From NCBI RefSeq assembly GCF_001546115.1, contig NZ_KQ955208.1, forward strand, positions 1,319,005-1,383,004: 64,000 nucleotides of DNA, written 5' to 3'. Positions 54,836 to 64,000 of this stretch are shown one piece after another (positions within the stretch are counted from its first letter, which is position 1; each line of letters begins with the position of its first letter). The position numbers were made by a program, and so were the translations under genes. The stretch comes from Paracoccus aminovorans. GTDB taxonomy: Bacteria > Pseudomonadota > Alphaproteobacteria > Rhodobacterales > Rhodobacteraceae. The notes below the pieces were generated by a model. It made no database searches, was not told the DNA's origin, and saw nothing but the letters and a program-made list of their open reading frames with translations.

Positions 54836-55923
54836 CTGCTCAACCCGCCCGCCACGCTCGGCACATCCCCCGCGGCAAAGCCGTAATGCCGCAGCCAGCG
54901 CAGGTCGCTTTCGAAAAAGGCCCGCAGATCCGGGATGCCGTATTTCAGCATGGCGATCCGGTCGATGCCCATGCCGAAGGCGAAGCCCTGCCATTGCTCG
55001 GGGTCGATGCCGCCGGCGGCCAGCACCTTGGGATGCACCATGCCGGAGCCGAGGATCTCGAGCCAGGAATTGCCCTGGCCCAGCGTCAGCTTGCCGCCCT
55101 CCCAGGAGCAGCGGATATCGACCTCGGCCGAGGGCTCGGTGAAGGGGAAATGCGAGGCGCGGAAGCGCAGCTCGACCTCGTCGAGCTCGAAGAAGGCGCG
55201 GCAGAATTCCTCGAGCGTCCATTTCAGGTTCGCCATGGAAATGTCGCGGCCCAGCGCCAGGCCTTCGACCTGGTGGAACATCGGCGCGTGGGTCTGGTCC
55301 ATGTCCATGCGATAGACCCGGCCGGGGGCGATGACGCGGATCGGCGCGCCGGTTTCCTGCATGGCGCGGATCTGCACCGGCGAGGTATGGGTGCGCAGCA
55401 CATGCGGCGGGCGCGGGTCGTCCGCGGCGCGCGCCATGAAGAAGGTGTCGTGCTCCTGCCGGGCGGGATGCTCGGGCGGGATGTTCAGCGCGTCGAAGTT
55501 GAACCAGTCGGATTCGATCTGCGGCCCCTCGGCGACGCGGAAGCCCATGTCGGCAAAGATCGCGGTGACCTCCTCGGACACCTGGCTAACCGGGTGGATG
55601 GTGCCCTGCGGCCGCGGCCGGCCGGGCAGGGTCACGTCCAGCCATTCCTCGCGCAGGCGGGCGTCCAGGGCGGCGTCCTCGAGGCCCTGGCGGCGGGCGC
55701 GCAGGGCGGCGTCGACCTCGTCCTTCAGCCGGTTCAGCGCGGCGCCGGTGGTCTGGCGCTCTTCCGGCGTCATGCGGCCCAGTTCCTTCATCATGCCGCT
55801 GATCTCGCCCTTCTTGCCAAGGGCGGCCAGGCGCACCTGTTCCAGCGCATCGCCGTCACCGGCGGCCGAGATGCGGTCGAGATAGGTCTGGCGAAGGGCG
55901 TTCAGGTCGGACTGGTCGGACAT
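54832..55923 (-). CDS. pheS: Phenylalanyl-tRNA synthetase alpha subunit
   Basis: The catalytic subunit of PheRS, charging tRNA-Phe. The 363-residue protein has an N-terminal coiled arm (residues 1-90) and the class II motifs: [19 protein letters not shown], motif 2 in [25 protein letters not shown] and motif 3 in [25 protein letters not shown] at 55923 follows AAGGA; an in-frame ATG upstream is not conserved. It is separated from pheT by about 2.6 kb. Confidence 0.97.
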   Translation of the reverse strand: MSDQSDLNALRQTYLDRISAAGDGDALEQVRLAALGKKGEISGMMKELGRMTPEERQTTGAALNRLKDEVDAALRARRQGLEDAALDARLREEWLDVTLPGRPRPQGTIHPVSQVSEEVTAIFADMGFRVAEGPQIESDWFNFDALNIPPEHPARQEHDTFFMARAADDPRPPHVLRTHTSPVQIRAMQETGAPIRVIAPGRVYRMDMDQTHAPMFHQVEGLALGRDISMANLKWTLEEFCRAFFELDEVELRFRASHFPFTEPSAEVDIRCSWEGGKLTLGQGNSWLEILGSGMVHPKVLAAGGIDPEQWQGFAFGMGIDRIAMLKYGIPDLRAFFESDLRWLRHYGFAAGDVPSVAGGLSR

Positions 55924-55995
55924 GGGGCGGGCTTTCCTTGCGGTTTGCCCGCCGATTAGCATGCGGGGCAGGCCGGGAAAAGCCTTGCGACGGCT

Positions 55996-56340
55996 CTAGC
56001 GGGTCAGGGTTTCCAGCGCCAGCTCGGCCGGGCGGCACAGGCGCACGCCGCCGGGGCCGCAGACGATGGGGCGCTCGACCAGAAGCGGGTTCTCGACCAT
56101 GGCGGCAAGGATCGCCTCGTCGCCGGCCTCGGGCAGGCCGCGCTCGGCGGCGTCGGTGCCCTTGACGCGCAGGGCCTCGCGCGGGGTGACGTCGGCGGCG
56201 GCGAACAGGCCCAGCAGCTGGGCGCGGGTCCAGCCCTCGCGGGCATAATCGACGATCTCGGGCTCGTGCCCGGCATCGCGGAGCATCTGCAGCACCTTGC
56301 GCGAGGTCGAGCAGGTCGGCTTGTGATAGATGGTGATCAT
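55996..56340 (-). CDS. arsC: ArsC/YffB-family arsenate reductase-like protein
   Basis: A 114-residue thioredoxin-fold protein. The N-terminal MITIYHKPTCSTSRKVLQML contains the single active cysteine of glutathione/glutaredoxin-dependent ArsC (here CSTS). The C-terminal LLVERPIVCGPGGVRLCRP contains the RP-x-V arginine loop. No other arsenic genes are adjacent, so the role could be general. The start MITIYHKP at 56340 is preferred over an upstream ATG. Confidence 0.85.
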   Translation of the reverse strand: MITIYHKPTCSTSRKVLQMLRDAGHEPEIVDYAREGWTRAQLLGLFAAADVTPREALRVKGTDAAERGLPEAGDEAILAAMVENPLLVERPIVCGPGGVRLCRPAELALETLTR

Positions 56341-56372
56341 GGCGGCGATCCTGCCCCGGCGCGGGCCGGCTT

Positions 56373-57724
56373 TCAAGCCCGGCGCGAGACCTGCAGCCAG
56401 ACGCCGCCATGCGGGCGCAGGGTCAGGATCATGCGCGGCTCAGGCCGGCGCCCGGTCAGGGCAAAGCGCAGCCGCGAGAGCAGCGTGGCCAGGATGATGA
56501 CCGCCTCTTGCAGGGCGAAGCTGGCGCCGATGCAGATGCGCGGGCCGGCGCCGAAGGGCAGGAAGGCGAAGCGGTCGCGGCTGACGCCGGGGGCAAAGCG
56601 GTCGGGGTCGAAGGCATCGGGGTCGTCCCACAGCAGGCGGTGGCGGTGCAGCGCATAGATCGGCAGCATGATGGTGTCGCCGGGCCGCACCTCGCGCCCG
56701 CCCAGCGTGTCGCGACTGCGGGCGGTGCGCGACAGGAAGGCGGCGGGCGGATAGAGCCGCAGCGCCTCCTCGACCACCTGGCGCAGATAGGGCAGGCGCG
56801 GCAGGTCGGCGGCGGTCGCGACGCGACCGCCCAGGGCCGCGTCCGCCTCGATGGCGCGCGGGCCTGGACCCCGGGATCGAAGGCCAGCAGGTAAAGCGAC
56901 CAGGCCAGGGTCAGCGCCGTCGTCTCATGCCCGGCGACGATGAAGGTCAGCAGGTTGTCGCGCAGCTCGGCGGCCGTCATGCGCCGCCCGGTCTCGGGAT
57001 CGGCACCGGCGCGGAGCAGGTCCAGCAGATCCGGCACCCGGCGCGGCCCGGCGGCGGCCCGGGCACGGATCGCCCCGTCCGCGACCCGCTTCATCCGCCG
57101 CAGGTCGGCGCCCGCGAACAGCCGGCCCGGCCGCGGGATCCAGCCCGGCAGGCCCAGGACATCCAGGACCGAGATCCGCGCCGCCCCGGCGATATAGGCG
57201 TCGATGGCATGATGCACGGCGGCGCGGTCGAAGCCCTCGTCGCCGGAAAAGGTCACGTCCGAGATCACCTCGAAGGTCGCGGCCACCATCTCGGCAAAGA
57301 CATCGACCGGCCCCTCGGCCGAGACCAGCCGCCGCGCGCTCGCCTCGGCAGCGGCGCTCATCACCGGCCCCAGCGCCTCGACATGGCGCTGGGCAAAGGC
57401 CGGGGCGGCGGCCAGGCGCTGCCAGCGCCAATGCGCACCCTCGGCCACGAACATCGAACAGCCCACCGCCGGTCCCAGGATCAGCCGCGTCACCAGCGAC
57501 TTGGGATAGTCCTCGACGCGGTCCTTCAGCACCACGCGCAGCGCCTCGGGATCCATGACCATGTGCCAGCGCTTGCCGGTCTTGCCCGAGACCATGGGCT
57601 GGCGCACAGCGATCTCGGGGATCAGCTCCAGCACATTGCGCCGCGCCACCATGGCCGAGGCCAGCACCCCAAGCGGCTTGCGGTGCAGGGGCACGCGGAC
57701 GGGAAGATCATGCGGCAAGGACAT
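56373..57724 (-). pseudogene. Cytochrome P450 with a single-base frameshift
   Basis: From ATG at 57724 (MSLPHDLPVRVPLHRKPLG) the protein runs through the oxygen-binding I helix FIVAGHETTALTLAW to FDPGVQARA near 56870. A one-base deletion there shifts the frame. The rest continues in another frame with the ExxR helix (EEALRLYPP) and the heme loop FLPFGAGPRICIGASFALQEA. With one base restored the gene would encode about 450 residues with all P450 motifs. It is either a recent inactivation or a sequence error. The substrate is unknown; there is no redox partner nearby. Confidence 0.85.
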
Positions 57725-57764
57725 GCCCCGCAACCCCGCCCTGCCCCGCCGGGTTCCAGGGACA

Positions 57765-57838
57765 GCTTCTCTTTTGTGGACAAATATCCCGGGGGAACGC
57801 CGGGCCTGCCCGGCGTGGGGGCAGAGCCCCCCGGACGC
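57765..57838 (-). repeat. 3'-end repeat, copy F (after rplT)
   Basis: Reading the minus strand away from rplT there is a GGGGGGCTCTGCCCCC stem, a CGCCGGGC-AGG-CCCGGCG hairpin, then CCCCCGGGATATTTGTCCAC and AAAAGAGAAG, matching the motif of the other copies. It lies beyond the rplT terminator, which suggests a role after termination or in RNA processing. Confidence 0.6.
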
Positions 57839-57842
57839 AACG

Positions 57843-57869
57843 AAAAAACCCGCGCCAAGGCGCGGGTTT
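57843..57869 (-). terminator. Intrinsic terminator of rpmI-rplT
   Basis: On the minus strand AACCCGCGCC and GGCGCGGGTT form a perfect 10-bp stem with a two-base loop, ending in a run of six Ts, about 26 bp after the rplT stop. Confidence 0.88.
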
Positions 57870-57894
57870 CCGTGTCTCTGCCAAACCCGAAGGA

Positions 57895-58254
57895 TCAGGC
57901 GGCGGCTTTCGCCTGCGCGACCACGGCGGCAAAGGCCTCGGGCTCGTGCACGGCCAGGTCGGCCAGGACCTTGCGGTCCACCTCGATCCCGGCTTTCGCC
58001 AGCGCGGCGATGAAGCGCGAATAGGTCATCTCGGCATCGACGGCGCGCACGGCGGCGTTGATGCGCTGGATCCACAGCGCGCGGAAATTGCGCTTGCGCG
58101 TCTTGCGGTCGCGGGTCGCATATTGGTTGGCCTTGTCGACAGCCTGGGTCGCGGTGCGGAAGTTGCGCGAACGGTTGCCGTAATAGCCTTTCGCCGCGTC
58201 AAGAACCTTCTTGTGGCGGGCGTGGGTGATCTTACCCGATTTGACTCGTGCCAT
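57895..58254 (-). CDS. rplT: 50S ribosomal protein L20
   Basis: A 119-residue basic ribosomal protein beginning [21 protein letters not shown] and containing [25 protein letters not shown] and [21 protein letters not shown] segments. It assembles early into the large subunit and in many bacteria represses its own operon. It is 12 bp downstream of rpmI and ends at a strong terminator. Confidence 0.97.
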   Translation of the reverse strand: MARVKSGKITHARHKKVLDAAKGYYGNRSRNFRTATQAVDKANQYATRDRKTRKRNFRALWIQRINAAVRAVDAEMTYSRFIAALAKAGIEVDRKVLADLAVHEPEAFAAVVAQAKAAA

Positions 58255-58266
58255 GTCCGGTTCTCC

Positions 58267-58467
58267 TTAGCGGTTGTAGGGCATGTATTTCTTGACGATC
58301 TTCGCGTCCGCGTCGGACAGGATCATGGTCCCGGTCACATCGCGGATGAATTTCGTCGAGCGCTTGATCATGCCGTGGCGCTTGCCGGCCGGGCCGGCCT
58401 TGACCTTGCCCGAAGCCGTCATCGAGAACCGCTTCTTGGCGGCCGCTTTGGTCTTCATCTTCGGCAT
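58267..58467 (-). CDS. rpmI: 50S ribosomal protein L35
   Basis: A 66-residue ribosomal protein: [20 protein letters not shown] through [20 protein letters not shown]. An AAGGAG site precedes the ATG. It forms an operon with rplT; infC is not in the window. Confidence 0.97.
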   Translation of the reverse strand: MPKMKTKAAAKKRFSMTASGKVKAGPAGKRHGMIKRSTKFIRDVTGTMILSDADAKIVKKYMPYNR

Positions 58468-58575
58468 TTTACTCTCCTTGCGGTCAGAGTGAACGCGCGA
58501 CTCGGCAATGCCATATCGGCCGGCCGCGCGGGTGGAAGCGTGCCCTATAAGGGCGCGCCGCGAATTTGACAAGCC

Positions 58576-58992
58576 TTATTGGCTGGCGGGCGCCGCCGGA
58601 GCGCTCTCGGCGGCCGGCGCCTCCGCGGGGGCCTCGACAGCAGGGGCCGCCGGGGCTTCCACGGCCGGCGCGGTCTCGACAGGTGCAGGCTCGGCGGGCG
58701 CAGGCTCGGCGGGGGCGGTCCCGGCCGGGGCGGCAGCCTCGGGCGCGGGCGCGCTCACCGGGTCGGTGCCCAGGGTGACCTGGCCATCCAGCAGGCGCTG
58801 CCAGCTTTCCTTCAGCCCCGCGACGCCGAAGGGGCGCGGGTCCAGCCAGGCGCCGGCAAAGACCAGGACCAGGCCCAGCACCAGCGCGATGGCCGCGCCG
58901 CGCGGCGCGCGGGTGCGCGCCACCGCGACGATGGCCAGCAGCACCGACAGCACGCACAGCGCCACGCCGGCCAGCAACAGGATGTCGATCAT
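58576..58992 (-). CDS. Membrane protein with an Ala/Pro/Glu-rich tail
   Basis: A 138-residue protein. Two hydrophobic segments (ILLLAGVALCVLSVLLAIVAV and AAIALVLGLVLVFAGAWL) are followed by about 65 residues dominated by Ala, Pro and Glu (repeats such as PAEPAPAEPAPVE), probably extended and disordered. The arrangement suggests a tail reaching across the periplasm or a low-complexity linker. The first part is plausible for a small conserved Rhodobacterales protein, but no family was recognised. It lies between rpmI and pyk on the same strand. Confidence 0.65.
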   Translation of the reverse strand: MIDILLLAGVALCVLSVLLAIVAVARTRAPRGAAIALVLGLVLVFAGAWLDPRPFGVAGLKESWQRLLDGQVTLGTDPVSAPAPEAAAPAGTAPAEPAPAEPAPVETAPAVEAPAAPAVEAPAEAPAAESAPAAPASQ

Positions 58993-59028
58993 CGGATCAC
59001 CTTTCCGTAACAGCTCGTTACGCGGGGC

Positions 59029-60474
59029 TTATTCCGGATCGGTGCGATAGATCAAGCGCTCGTCGCAGGGCGCGATGCGCAGGATGTTGGTGGTGCCGGG
59101 CACGTTGAAGGGCACGCCGGCCATGACCACGATCTGGTTGGTCTCGTCGGCAAAGCCGAAGTCGCGCGCCGCCTTGGCGGCGTTGACCACGGCCTGCTTG
59201 AAGCGCTCCAGCTCGGGTGTCAGCACGCAATGCGTGCCCCAGGTCAGGCACAGCCGGCGCAGCGTCCGCTCTTCCGAGGACATGGCGACGATCGGCACGC
59301 GCGGGCGCTCGCGCGCCACCAGGCTGCCGGTGGTGCCGGACTGAGTAAAGGCGCAGATGGCGGAGATGTCGGTGGTCTCGGCGATCTCGCGCGCGGCGGC
59401 GACGATGCCGTCGGCCACGGTCTGGCGCTTGGCCTGGCGCGAGCTTTCGATGATCTCGCGATAGGTCGGGTCGCTTTCGACCGAGCGGGCGACGTTGTCC
59501 ATGGTCGCCACCGCCTCGACCGGATAGGCGCCGGCGGCGCTTTCGGCCGAAAGCATGATGGCGTCGGTGCCCTCGTAGATCGCGGTCGCGACGTCGCTGA
59601 CCTCGGCGCGGGTCGGCATCGGGCTTTCGATCATCGATTCCAGCATCTGGGTCGCCACGATCACCGGCTTCGCGGCCGCGCGGCAGGCGCGCACCAGCCG
59701 CTTCTGGATCGGCGGCACCGAATGCACCGGCAGCTCGACGCCCAGGTCGCCGCGCGCCACCATGATCCCGTCCGAGACCTTCAGGATCTCGCTGAAGGCA
59801 CGCACGGCGGCGGGTTTCTCGATCTTGGACAGGATGGCGGCGCGGCCGCGGGCCAGCTCGCGCGCCTCGATCACGTCCTCGGGGCGCTGGACGAAGGACA
59901 GGGCCAGCCAGTCCACCCCCAGCCCGCAGGCGAATTCCAGGTCGTCGCGGTCCTTGTCCGACAGCGCCGCCAGCGGCAGCACCACGTCCGGCACGTTCAC
60001 GCCCTTGCGGTTCGAGATCGGCCCGCCCGCCGTCACCACGCAATCGGCGAAATCGGCACCGCAATTCTCGACCCGCAGGCGGATCTTGCCGTCGTTGACC
60101 AGCAGTTCGGCGCTGGGTTCCAGCGCGGCGAAGATCTCGGGATGCGGCAGCTGCACGCGGCTCGCCGTGCCCGGCGTCGCGTCGAGGTCGAAGCGGAAGG
60201 CCTGGCCGTCGGCCAGGTCGTGCGGCCCGTCGGCGAAGGCGCCCACGCGCAGCTTCGGCCCTTGCAGGTCGGCCAGCACGGCGATGGGCCGGCCCGATTC
60301 GGCCTCGACCTTGCGGATGATGTCGTAGCGGGCGCGCTGCTCCTCATGCGTGCCGTGGCTCATGTTCAGGCGGAACACGTCCGCGCCGGCCTCGAACAAT
60401 GCCCGGATGGTGGCGAAATCGCTGGATGCCGGTCCCAGGGTTGCCACGATCTTGACCTTGCGATGCCGTCTCAT
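59029..60474 (-). CDS. pyk: Pyruvate kinase
   Basis: This enzyme converts phosphoenolpyruvate and ADP to pyruvate and ATP. The 481-residue protein has all main blocks: VKIVATLGPASSDF, FRLNMSHGTHEEQ, ADLQGPKLRVG, AILSKIEKPAAV (catalytic lysine), MVARGDLGVELP, and KPVIVATQMLESMI with PTRAEVSDVA. A C-terminal effector domain follows (FTQSGTTGSLVARERP). ATG at 60474 follows GGGAGAG. Confidence 0.96.
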   Translation of the reverse strand: MRRHRKVKIVATLGPASSDFATIRALFEAGADVFRLNMSHGTHEEQRARYDIIRKVEAESGRPIAVLADLQGPKLRVGAFADGPHDLADGQAFRFDLDATPGTASRVQLPHPEIFAALEPSAELLVNDGKIRLRVENCGADFADCVVTAGGPISNRKGVNVPDVVLPLAALSDKDRDDLEFACGLGVDWLALSFVQRPEDVIEARELARGRAAILSKIEKPAAVRAFSEILKVSDGIMVARGDLGVELPVHSVPPIQKRLVRACRAAAKPVIVATQMLESMIESPMPTRAEVSDVATAIYEGTDAIMLSAESAAGAYPVEAVATMDNVARSVESDPTYREIIESSRQAKRQTVADGIVAAAREIAETTDISAICAFTQSGTTGSLVARERPRVPIVAMSSEERTLRRLCLTWGTHCVLTPELERFKQAVVNAAKAARDFGFADETNQIVVMAGVPFNVPGTTNILRIAPCDERLIYRTDPE

Positions 60475-60592
60475 CCGTCTCTCCCGCCTCTTGTTTGCGC
60501 TATCGGCTCTATAGACCCATTCGCCCGCGCGCGGCAACCGCGCCTTGCGCAAGGCTTGCACTAAAGCGTGCCCGATGCGAGGCAAAGCCGAC

Positions 60593-61333
60593 ATGACACA
60601 CGAATCGCATTCCATCATCGGGCCTTCGCGCGGGTCGCGCTGGCTGATCACCTGCGACCACGCCACCAACCGCGTGCCGGACTGGGTGGGCGGCGGGTCT
60701 TTGGGCATCGCGCCCGAGGACATGGCCCGCCACATCGCCTATGACGTGGGCGCCGCCGGGCTGACGCGGAAGCTGGCCGAACGGCTGGACGCGCCGGCGA
60801 TCCTGACGGATTTCTCGCGCCTGGTGATCGACCCGAACCGGGGCGAGGACGATCCGACGCTGCTGATGCGGATCTATGACGGCACCGTGATCCCGGCGAA
60901 CCGCCACGCCGGGCCGGCCGAGCGCGCATTGCGGATGGAGCGGCTCTATCGCCCCTATCACGCCGCCTATGAGGCCCTGGCCGCGGCCCGGCCGGACCGG
61001 GCGATCTGCGCCATCCACAGCTTTACCCGCCAGTTGCGCGGCCGGCCGCGCCGGCCCTGGGCGGTGGGCGTGCTCTATTCGCATCGCGACGAAAGGCTGG
61101 GCAAGGCGCTGGTGCGCGAATGCCGCGACCTAGGCTGGATCACCGGCGACAACGAGCCCTATTCCGGGCATCTGGACGGCGATTCCATCGACCGCCACGC
61201 CCTGGCGCAGGGCCGCCCGAACGTGCTGATCGAGGTCAGGAACGACCTGATCGCCGACGAGCCCGGGCAGGCGCTTTGGGCCGAGCGGCTGGGGGACGTG
61301 CTGGAGGGATTCCTGGACAGGTGCGGGCTGTGA
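60593..61333 (+). CDS. N-formylglutamate amidohydrolase family protein
   Basis: A 246-residue zinc hydrolase of the HutG/NFGA family. Typical segments are WLITCDHATNRVPDWVG, YDVGAAGLTRKLAERLDAPA, ICAIHSFTRQLRG and HALAQGRPNVLIEVRNDLI. ATG at 60593 follows GAGG. No other histidine-utilisation genes are near, so the true substrate may differ from N-formylglutamate. Its stop overlaps the next ATG by one base (TGATG). Confidence 0.88.
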   Translation: MTHESHSIIGPSRGSRWLITCDHATNRVPDWVGGGSLGIAPEDMARHIAYDVGAAGLTRKLAERLDAPAILTDFSRLVIDPNRGEDDPTLLMRIYDGTVIPANRHAGPAERALRMERLYRPYHAAYEALAAARPDRAICAIHSFTRQLRGRPRRPWAVGVLYSHRDERLGKALVRECRDLGWITGDNEPYSGHLDGDSIDRHALAQGRPNVLIEVRNDLIADEPGQALWAERLGDVLEGFLDRCGL

Positions 61334-62367
61334 TGCGATCCGCCATGGCCCGCCGGACCCTGACCTTTGCCCTGGCCGCGGGCGGCGGCGCGCTGTTCCT
61401 GGCGCTGCACCTGCCGCTGCCGCTGCTCTTGGGCCCGATGCTCGCCTGCCTGATCGCGGCGCTGGCGGGGGCGCCGCTGATGGGCGCGGGCGGGCTCGGC
61501 ACCTTCATGCGTACCTTCCTGGGCGTCGCGGTCGGGGCCTCGATCACGCCCGAGGTGCTGGGCAAGATCCCCGAGATCGCCGCCTCGCTGGCCTTCGTCC
61601 CCGCCTTCATCCTGGTGATCGCACTGGTCGGCTATCCGCTGTTCCGGCGCGGCTTCGGCTTCGACCACCCGACCGCCTGGTATGCCGCCATGCCGGGCGG
61701 GTTGCAGGACATGCTGGTCTTCGGCGAGGAGGCCGGCGGCGACGTCCGCGCGCTGTCGCTGATCCACGCCACGCGGGTGCTGGTCATCGTCACCGTGGCG
61801 CCGCTGATCATGCAAAGCTTCTGGGGCGTGGACCTGTCGCAGCCGCCGGGCACCTCGATCCGCGCCACCGATCCCGCCGAGATCGCCATCATGGTCGCGG
61901 CCGGGCTGATCGGCTGGAAGGCGGCCGAGCGGCTGGGCCTGTTCGGCGCCTCGATCCTGGGGCCGATGATCCTGACGGCGGCGCTGTCCTTGTCGGGCGT
62001 GATCCAGCACCGCCCGCCGGCCGAGATCATCCAGGCGGCGCAATTCTTCATCGGCGTGGCGGTAGGGGTGAAATACGTCGGCATCACCGGGCGCGAGCTG
62101 CGCATCGACGTCAGCGCCGGGCTGGTCTATGCGCTGTTCCTGGCGCTCATCAGCCTGATCTTCATCGAGCTGATCATGCAATTGGGCCTGGCGCCGGCGC
62201 TCGACGCCTTCCTGGCCTATCTGCCGGGCGGGCAGGCCGAGATGGTGGTCATCGCCATCATCGCCGGCGCGGACCTGGCCTATGTCGTCAGCCACCACCT
62301 GCTGCGCATGGTGATCGTCATCACCCTGGCGCCGCTGGCCTCGAAACTGATCGAGCGGCGGCGCTAG
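61333..62367 (+). CDS. AbrB-family integral membrane protein (putative transporter/regulator)
   Basis: A 344-residue membrane protein with about ten hydrophobic segments and the internal duplication of the AbrB family (not the small DNA-binding AbrB): LPLPLLLGPMLACLIAAL pairs with LGLFGASILGPMILTAAL; AAMPGGLQDMLVFGEEAGGD pairs with AYLPGGQAEMVVIAIIAGAD. The ATG at 61333 is favoured, though a GTG directly before it is possible. It is coupled to the upstream hydrolase and overlaps the priA stop by four bases. Confidence 0.85.
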   Translation: MRSAMARRTLTFALAAGGGALFLALHLPLPLLLGPMLACLIAALAGAPLMGAGGLGTFMRTFLGVAVGASITPEVLGKIPEIAASLAFVPAFILVIALVGYPLFRRGFGFDHPTAWYAAMPGGLQDMLVFGEEAGGDVRALSLIHATRVLVIVTVAPLIMQSFWGVDLSQPPGTSIRATDPAEIAIMVAAGLIGWKAAERLGLFGASILGPMILTAALSLSGVIQHRPPAEIIQAAQFFIGVAVGVKYVGITGRELRIDVSAGLVYALFLALISLIFIELIMQLGLAPALDAFLAYLPGGQAEMVVIAIIAGADLAYVVSHHLLRMVIVITLAPLASKLIERRR

Positions 62368-64000
62368 AAAAAGCTCTGCGGGTCGATGTCCACGGACAGC
62401 CGCAGGTTCGTCGGCGGCTTCGGCGCCTGCGCCAGCCATGAAGCGATCGCCGCCTGCACCGGCGCCTGGCGCGGGGCGCGGATCAGCATCCTGACCCGGC
62501 AGCGGCCGCGGATACGGGTGATCGGCGCCGGCGCAGGGCCGAAAAGCTCGGCCCCCACGGCGCGCAACGGCTCGGCCCGGCGGGCCAGCGCATGGGCGTA
62601 ATCCTCGACCACCGGCATGTCGGGATGCGACAGGATGATCCCCGCCAGCCGGCCGAAGGGCGGCATGCCGGCCGCCTGGCGCTGCGCCGCCTCGGCGTCC
62701 CAGAAATCCTCGTCCCGGCCCGAGAGGATCGCGCGGATCACCGGATGTTCGGGCTGATAGGTCTGCAGCAGCGCCAGCCCCCGCGCCTCGCCGCCCTCGC
62801 GCCCGGCCCGGCCGGCGACCTGGCGCATCAGCTGGAAGCTGCGCTCGGCCGCGCGCAGATCGGCGCCTTGCAGGCCCAGGTCGGCGTCGATCACGCCCAC
62901 CAGCGTCAGGCGCGGGAAGTTGTGGCCCTTGGCGACCAGTTGGGTGCCGATGATGATGTCGGTTTCGCCGGCCCCGATCTCGGCGATGGCCTCCTTCAGC
63001 GCCCGGGCCGAATGGAACAGGTCCGAGGACAGCACCGAGGCGCGGGCCTCGGGGAAACGCTCGGCGACCTCCTCGGCCAGCCGCTCGACGCCGGGGCCGA
63101 TGGCGGTCATCTTGCCCTCGACGCCGCAGGCGGGACAGGCGGTCGGGATCGGCTTGGTCTCGCCGCATTGGTGGCAGACGAGGCGGTTCTGGAAGCGGTG
63201 CTCGACCATGCGGGCGTCGCAATGGTCGCAACCGATCTGCTGGCCACAGGCGCGGCAGGCGGTGATCGGGGCATAGCCGCGCCGGTTCAGGAACAAGAGC
63301 GACTGCTCGCCGCGCTGCTTGCGGGCGGCGATCTCGGCGGCAAGACGCGGGCTGATCCAGCGGCCCTTTTCCATCTCTTGCTGGCGCAGGTCGATGGTGC
63401 CCATTTCCGGCAGCTCGGCGGTGCCATAGCGCGACCGCAGGTCCAGCCGGCGGTATTTCCCGGTGGCAGCGTTGACCCAGCTTTCGACCGAGGGCGTGGC
63501 CGAGGCCAGCACCACCTGCGCCTGTTCGATGCTGGCGCGCAGCACCGCCATGTCGCGGGCGCTGTAATAGACCACGTCCTCCTGCTTGTAGCTGGAATCG
63601 TGCTCCTCATCGACGACGATCAGGCCCAGGTCGGCAAAGGGCAGGAACAGCGCCGAGCGGGCGCCGACCACCATGCCGACGTTATGCGTCGCCGCCATGG
63701 TCCACAGCCGGCGGCGCTCGCTGCGGGTGATGCCGGAATGCCATTCGCCGGGCCGGGCGCCGAAACGGGCCTCGACCCGGTCGAGGAACTCGGCCGAGAG
63801 CGCGATCTCGGGCAGCAGCACCAGCGCCTGCCGGCCCTGGCGCAGACATTCGGCCACGGCCTCCAGATAGACTTCGGTCTTGCCCGAGCCGGTGACGCCG
63901 CGCAGCAGCGTGGTGGCATAGGCGCGGCGGGCGACCTCGGCCCGCAGGGCGTCGGCGGCCTCGGCCTGGTCCTGCGCCAAGGGCTTGCCGGGCAGGCCGG
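62364..64000 (-). CDS. priA: Primosomal replication protein N' (PriA helicase), partial at the right edge
   Basis: PriA restarts stalled replication forks. The visible 545 C-terminal codons include Walker A GVTGSGKTEVY, the DEEH box (LIVVDEEHDSSYKQED), ASATPSVES, the zinc-binding cysteine pairs (CRACGQQIGCDHC and CHQCGETKPIPTACPAC), IGTQLVAKGHNFP and QVAGRAGR. The N-terminal DNA-binding domain lies beyond the window. The stop overlaps the end of the AbrB-type gene. Confidence 0.96.
   Translation of the reverse strand, partial: GLPGKPLAQDQAEAADALRAEVARRAYATTLLRGVTGSGKTEVYLEAVAECLRQGRQALVLLPEIALSAEFLDRVEARFGARPGEWHSGITRSERRRLWTMAATHNVGMVVGARSALFLPFADLGLIVVDEEHDSSYKQEDVVYYSARDMAVLRASIEQAQVVLASATPSVESWVNAATGKYRRLDLRSRYGTAELPEMGTIDLRQQEMEKGRWISPRLAAEIAARKQRGEQSLLFLNRRGYAPITACRACGQQIGCDHCDARMVEHRFQNRLVCHQCGETKPIPTACPACGVEGKMTAIGPGVERLAEEVAERFPEARASVLSSDLFHSARALKEAIAEIGAGETDIIIGTQLVAKGHNFPRLTLVGVIDADLGLQGADLRAAERSFQLMRQVAGRAGREGGEARGLALLQTYQPEHPVIRAILSGRDEDFWDAEAAQRQAAGMPPFGRLAGIILSHPDMPVVEDYAHALARRAEPLRAVGAELFGPAPAPITRIRGRCRVRMLIRAPRQAPVQAAIASWLAQAPKPPTNLRLSVDIDPQSFF

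Overview
The window comes from a high-GC alphaproteobacterium of the Rhodobacterales, most probably Paracoccus or a close relative. The grounds are the gene content: an flhR/flhS-type C1 two-component module beside a pqqABCDE cluster, the cell-cycle regulator trcR, Rhodobacterales-type single-copy genes, and strongly G/C-ended codons. No species assignment is possible from the sequence alone.

Layout. (1) 1-3715 is a decayed mobile-element zone. It holds an IS3 element entering from the left, an IS3 remnant, an IS5 remnant and a frameshifted tyrosine recombinase that ends beside tRNA-Ala(CGC), the likely integration site. (2) 3827-8480 is the glycine-cleavage operon gcvT-gcvH-gcvP under a tandem glycine riboswitch. 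(3) 8558-13658 carries an SDR, two exported proteins, a FlhS-like hybrid kinase, a FIST-domain protein and a FlhR-like regulator. (4) 13848-21414 is a quinoprotein-support locus: a three-gene ABC importer, pqqABCDE, a SoxYZ-like carrier and a periplasmic metallo-hydrolase, with no quinoprotein dehydrogenase in the window. (5) 21472-31212 has a large bacterial alpha-2-macroglobulin and an acetaldehyde/ethanol module (GAF-Fis regulator, aldehyde dehydrogenase, Zn alcohol dehydrogenase, DUF779). (6) 31280-36621 is housekeeping: Trm112-like, LON-domain, thioredoxin-TPR, exonuclease III, OmpR regulator, ribA and an L,D-transpeptidase-like protein. (7) 36618-39260 is an orphan gene with an unusual composition beside a degenerate IS256 element flanked by a 9-bp target duplication. 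(8) 39297-52757 is mostly core genome (rlmL-like, gabD, trcR, RNase T2, quinone reductase, coq9, rpsU, lrp/ald, mscL, pheT, TM2). (9) 53083-54835 is an IS5-family insertion with broken genes on both sides. (10) 54832-64000 holds pheS, arsC, a frameshifted P450, rplT/rpmI, pyk, an N-formylglutamate amidohydrolase, an AbrB-type transporter and priA, which runs off the right edge.

The genes of regions 3-5 fit one theme, oxidation of C1/C2 alcohols and aldehydes. The two-component system would control it, PQQ and the SoxYZ-like relay would serve a periplasmic quinoprotein encoded elsewhere, and cytoplasmic NAD-dependent dehydrogenases would finish the oxidation.

Most notable signals not explained by ordinary annotation: a short motif repeated eight times at gene 3' ends, usually just after a GC-rich hairpin; four different palindromic mini-insertions inside one IS256 transposase gene; a hairpin-terminated spacer between 33-bp inverted repeats at 44798-44987 (possible small RNA); and the ABC importer embedded in the PQQ locus.
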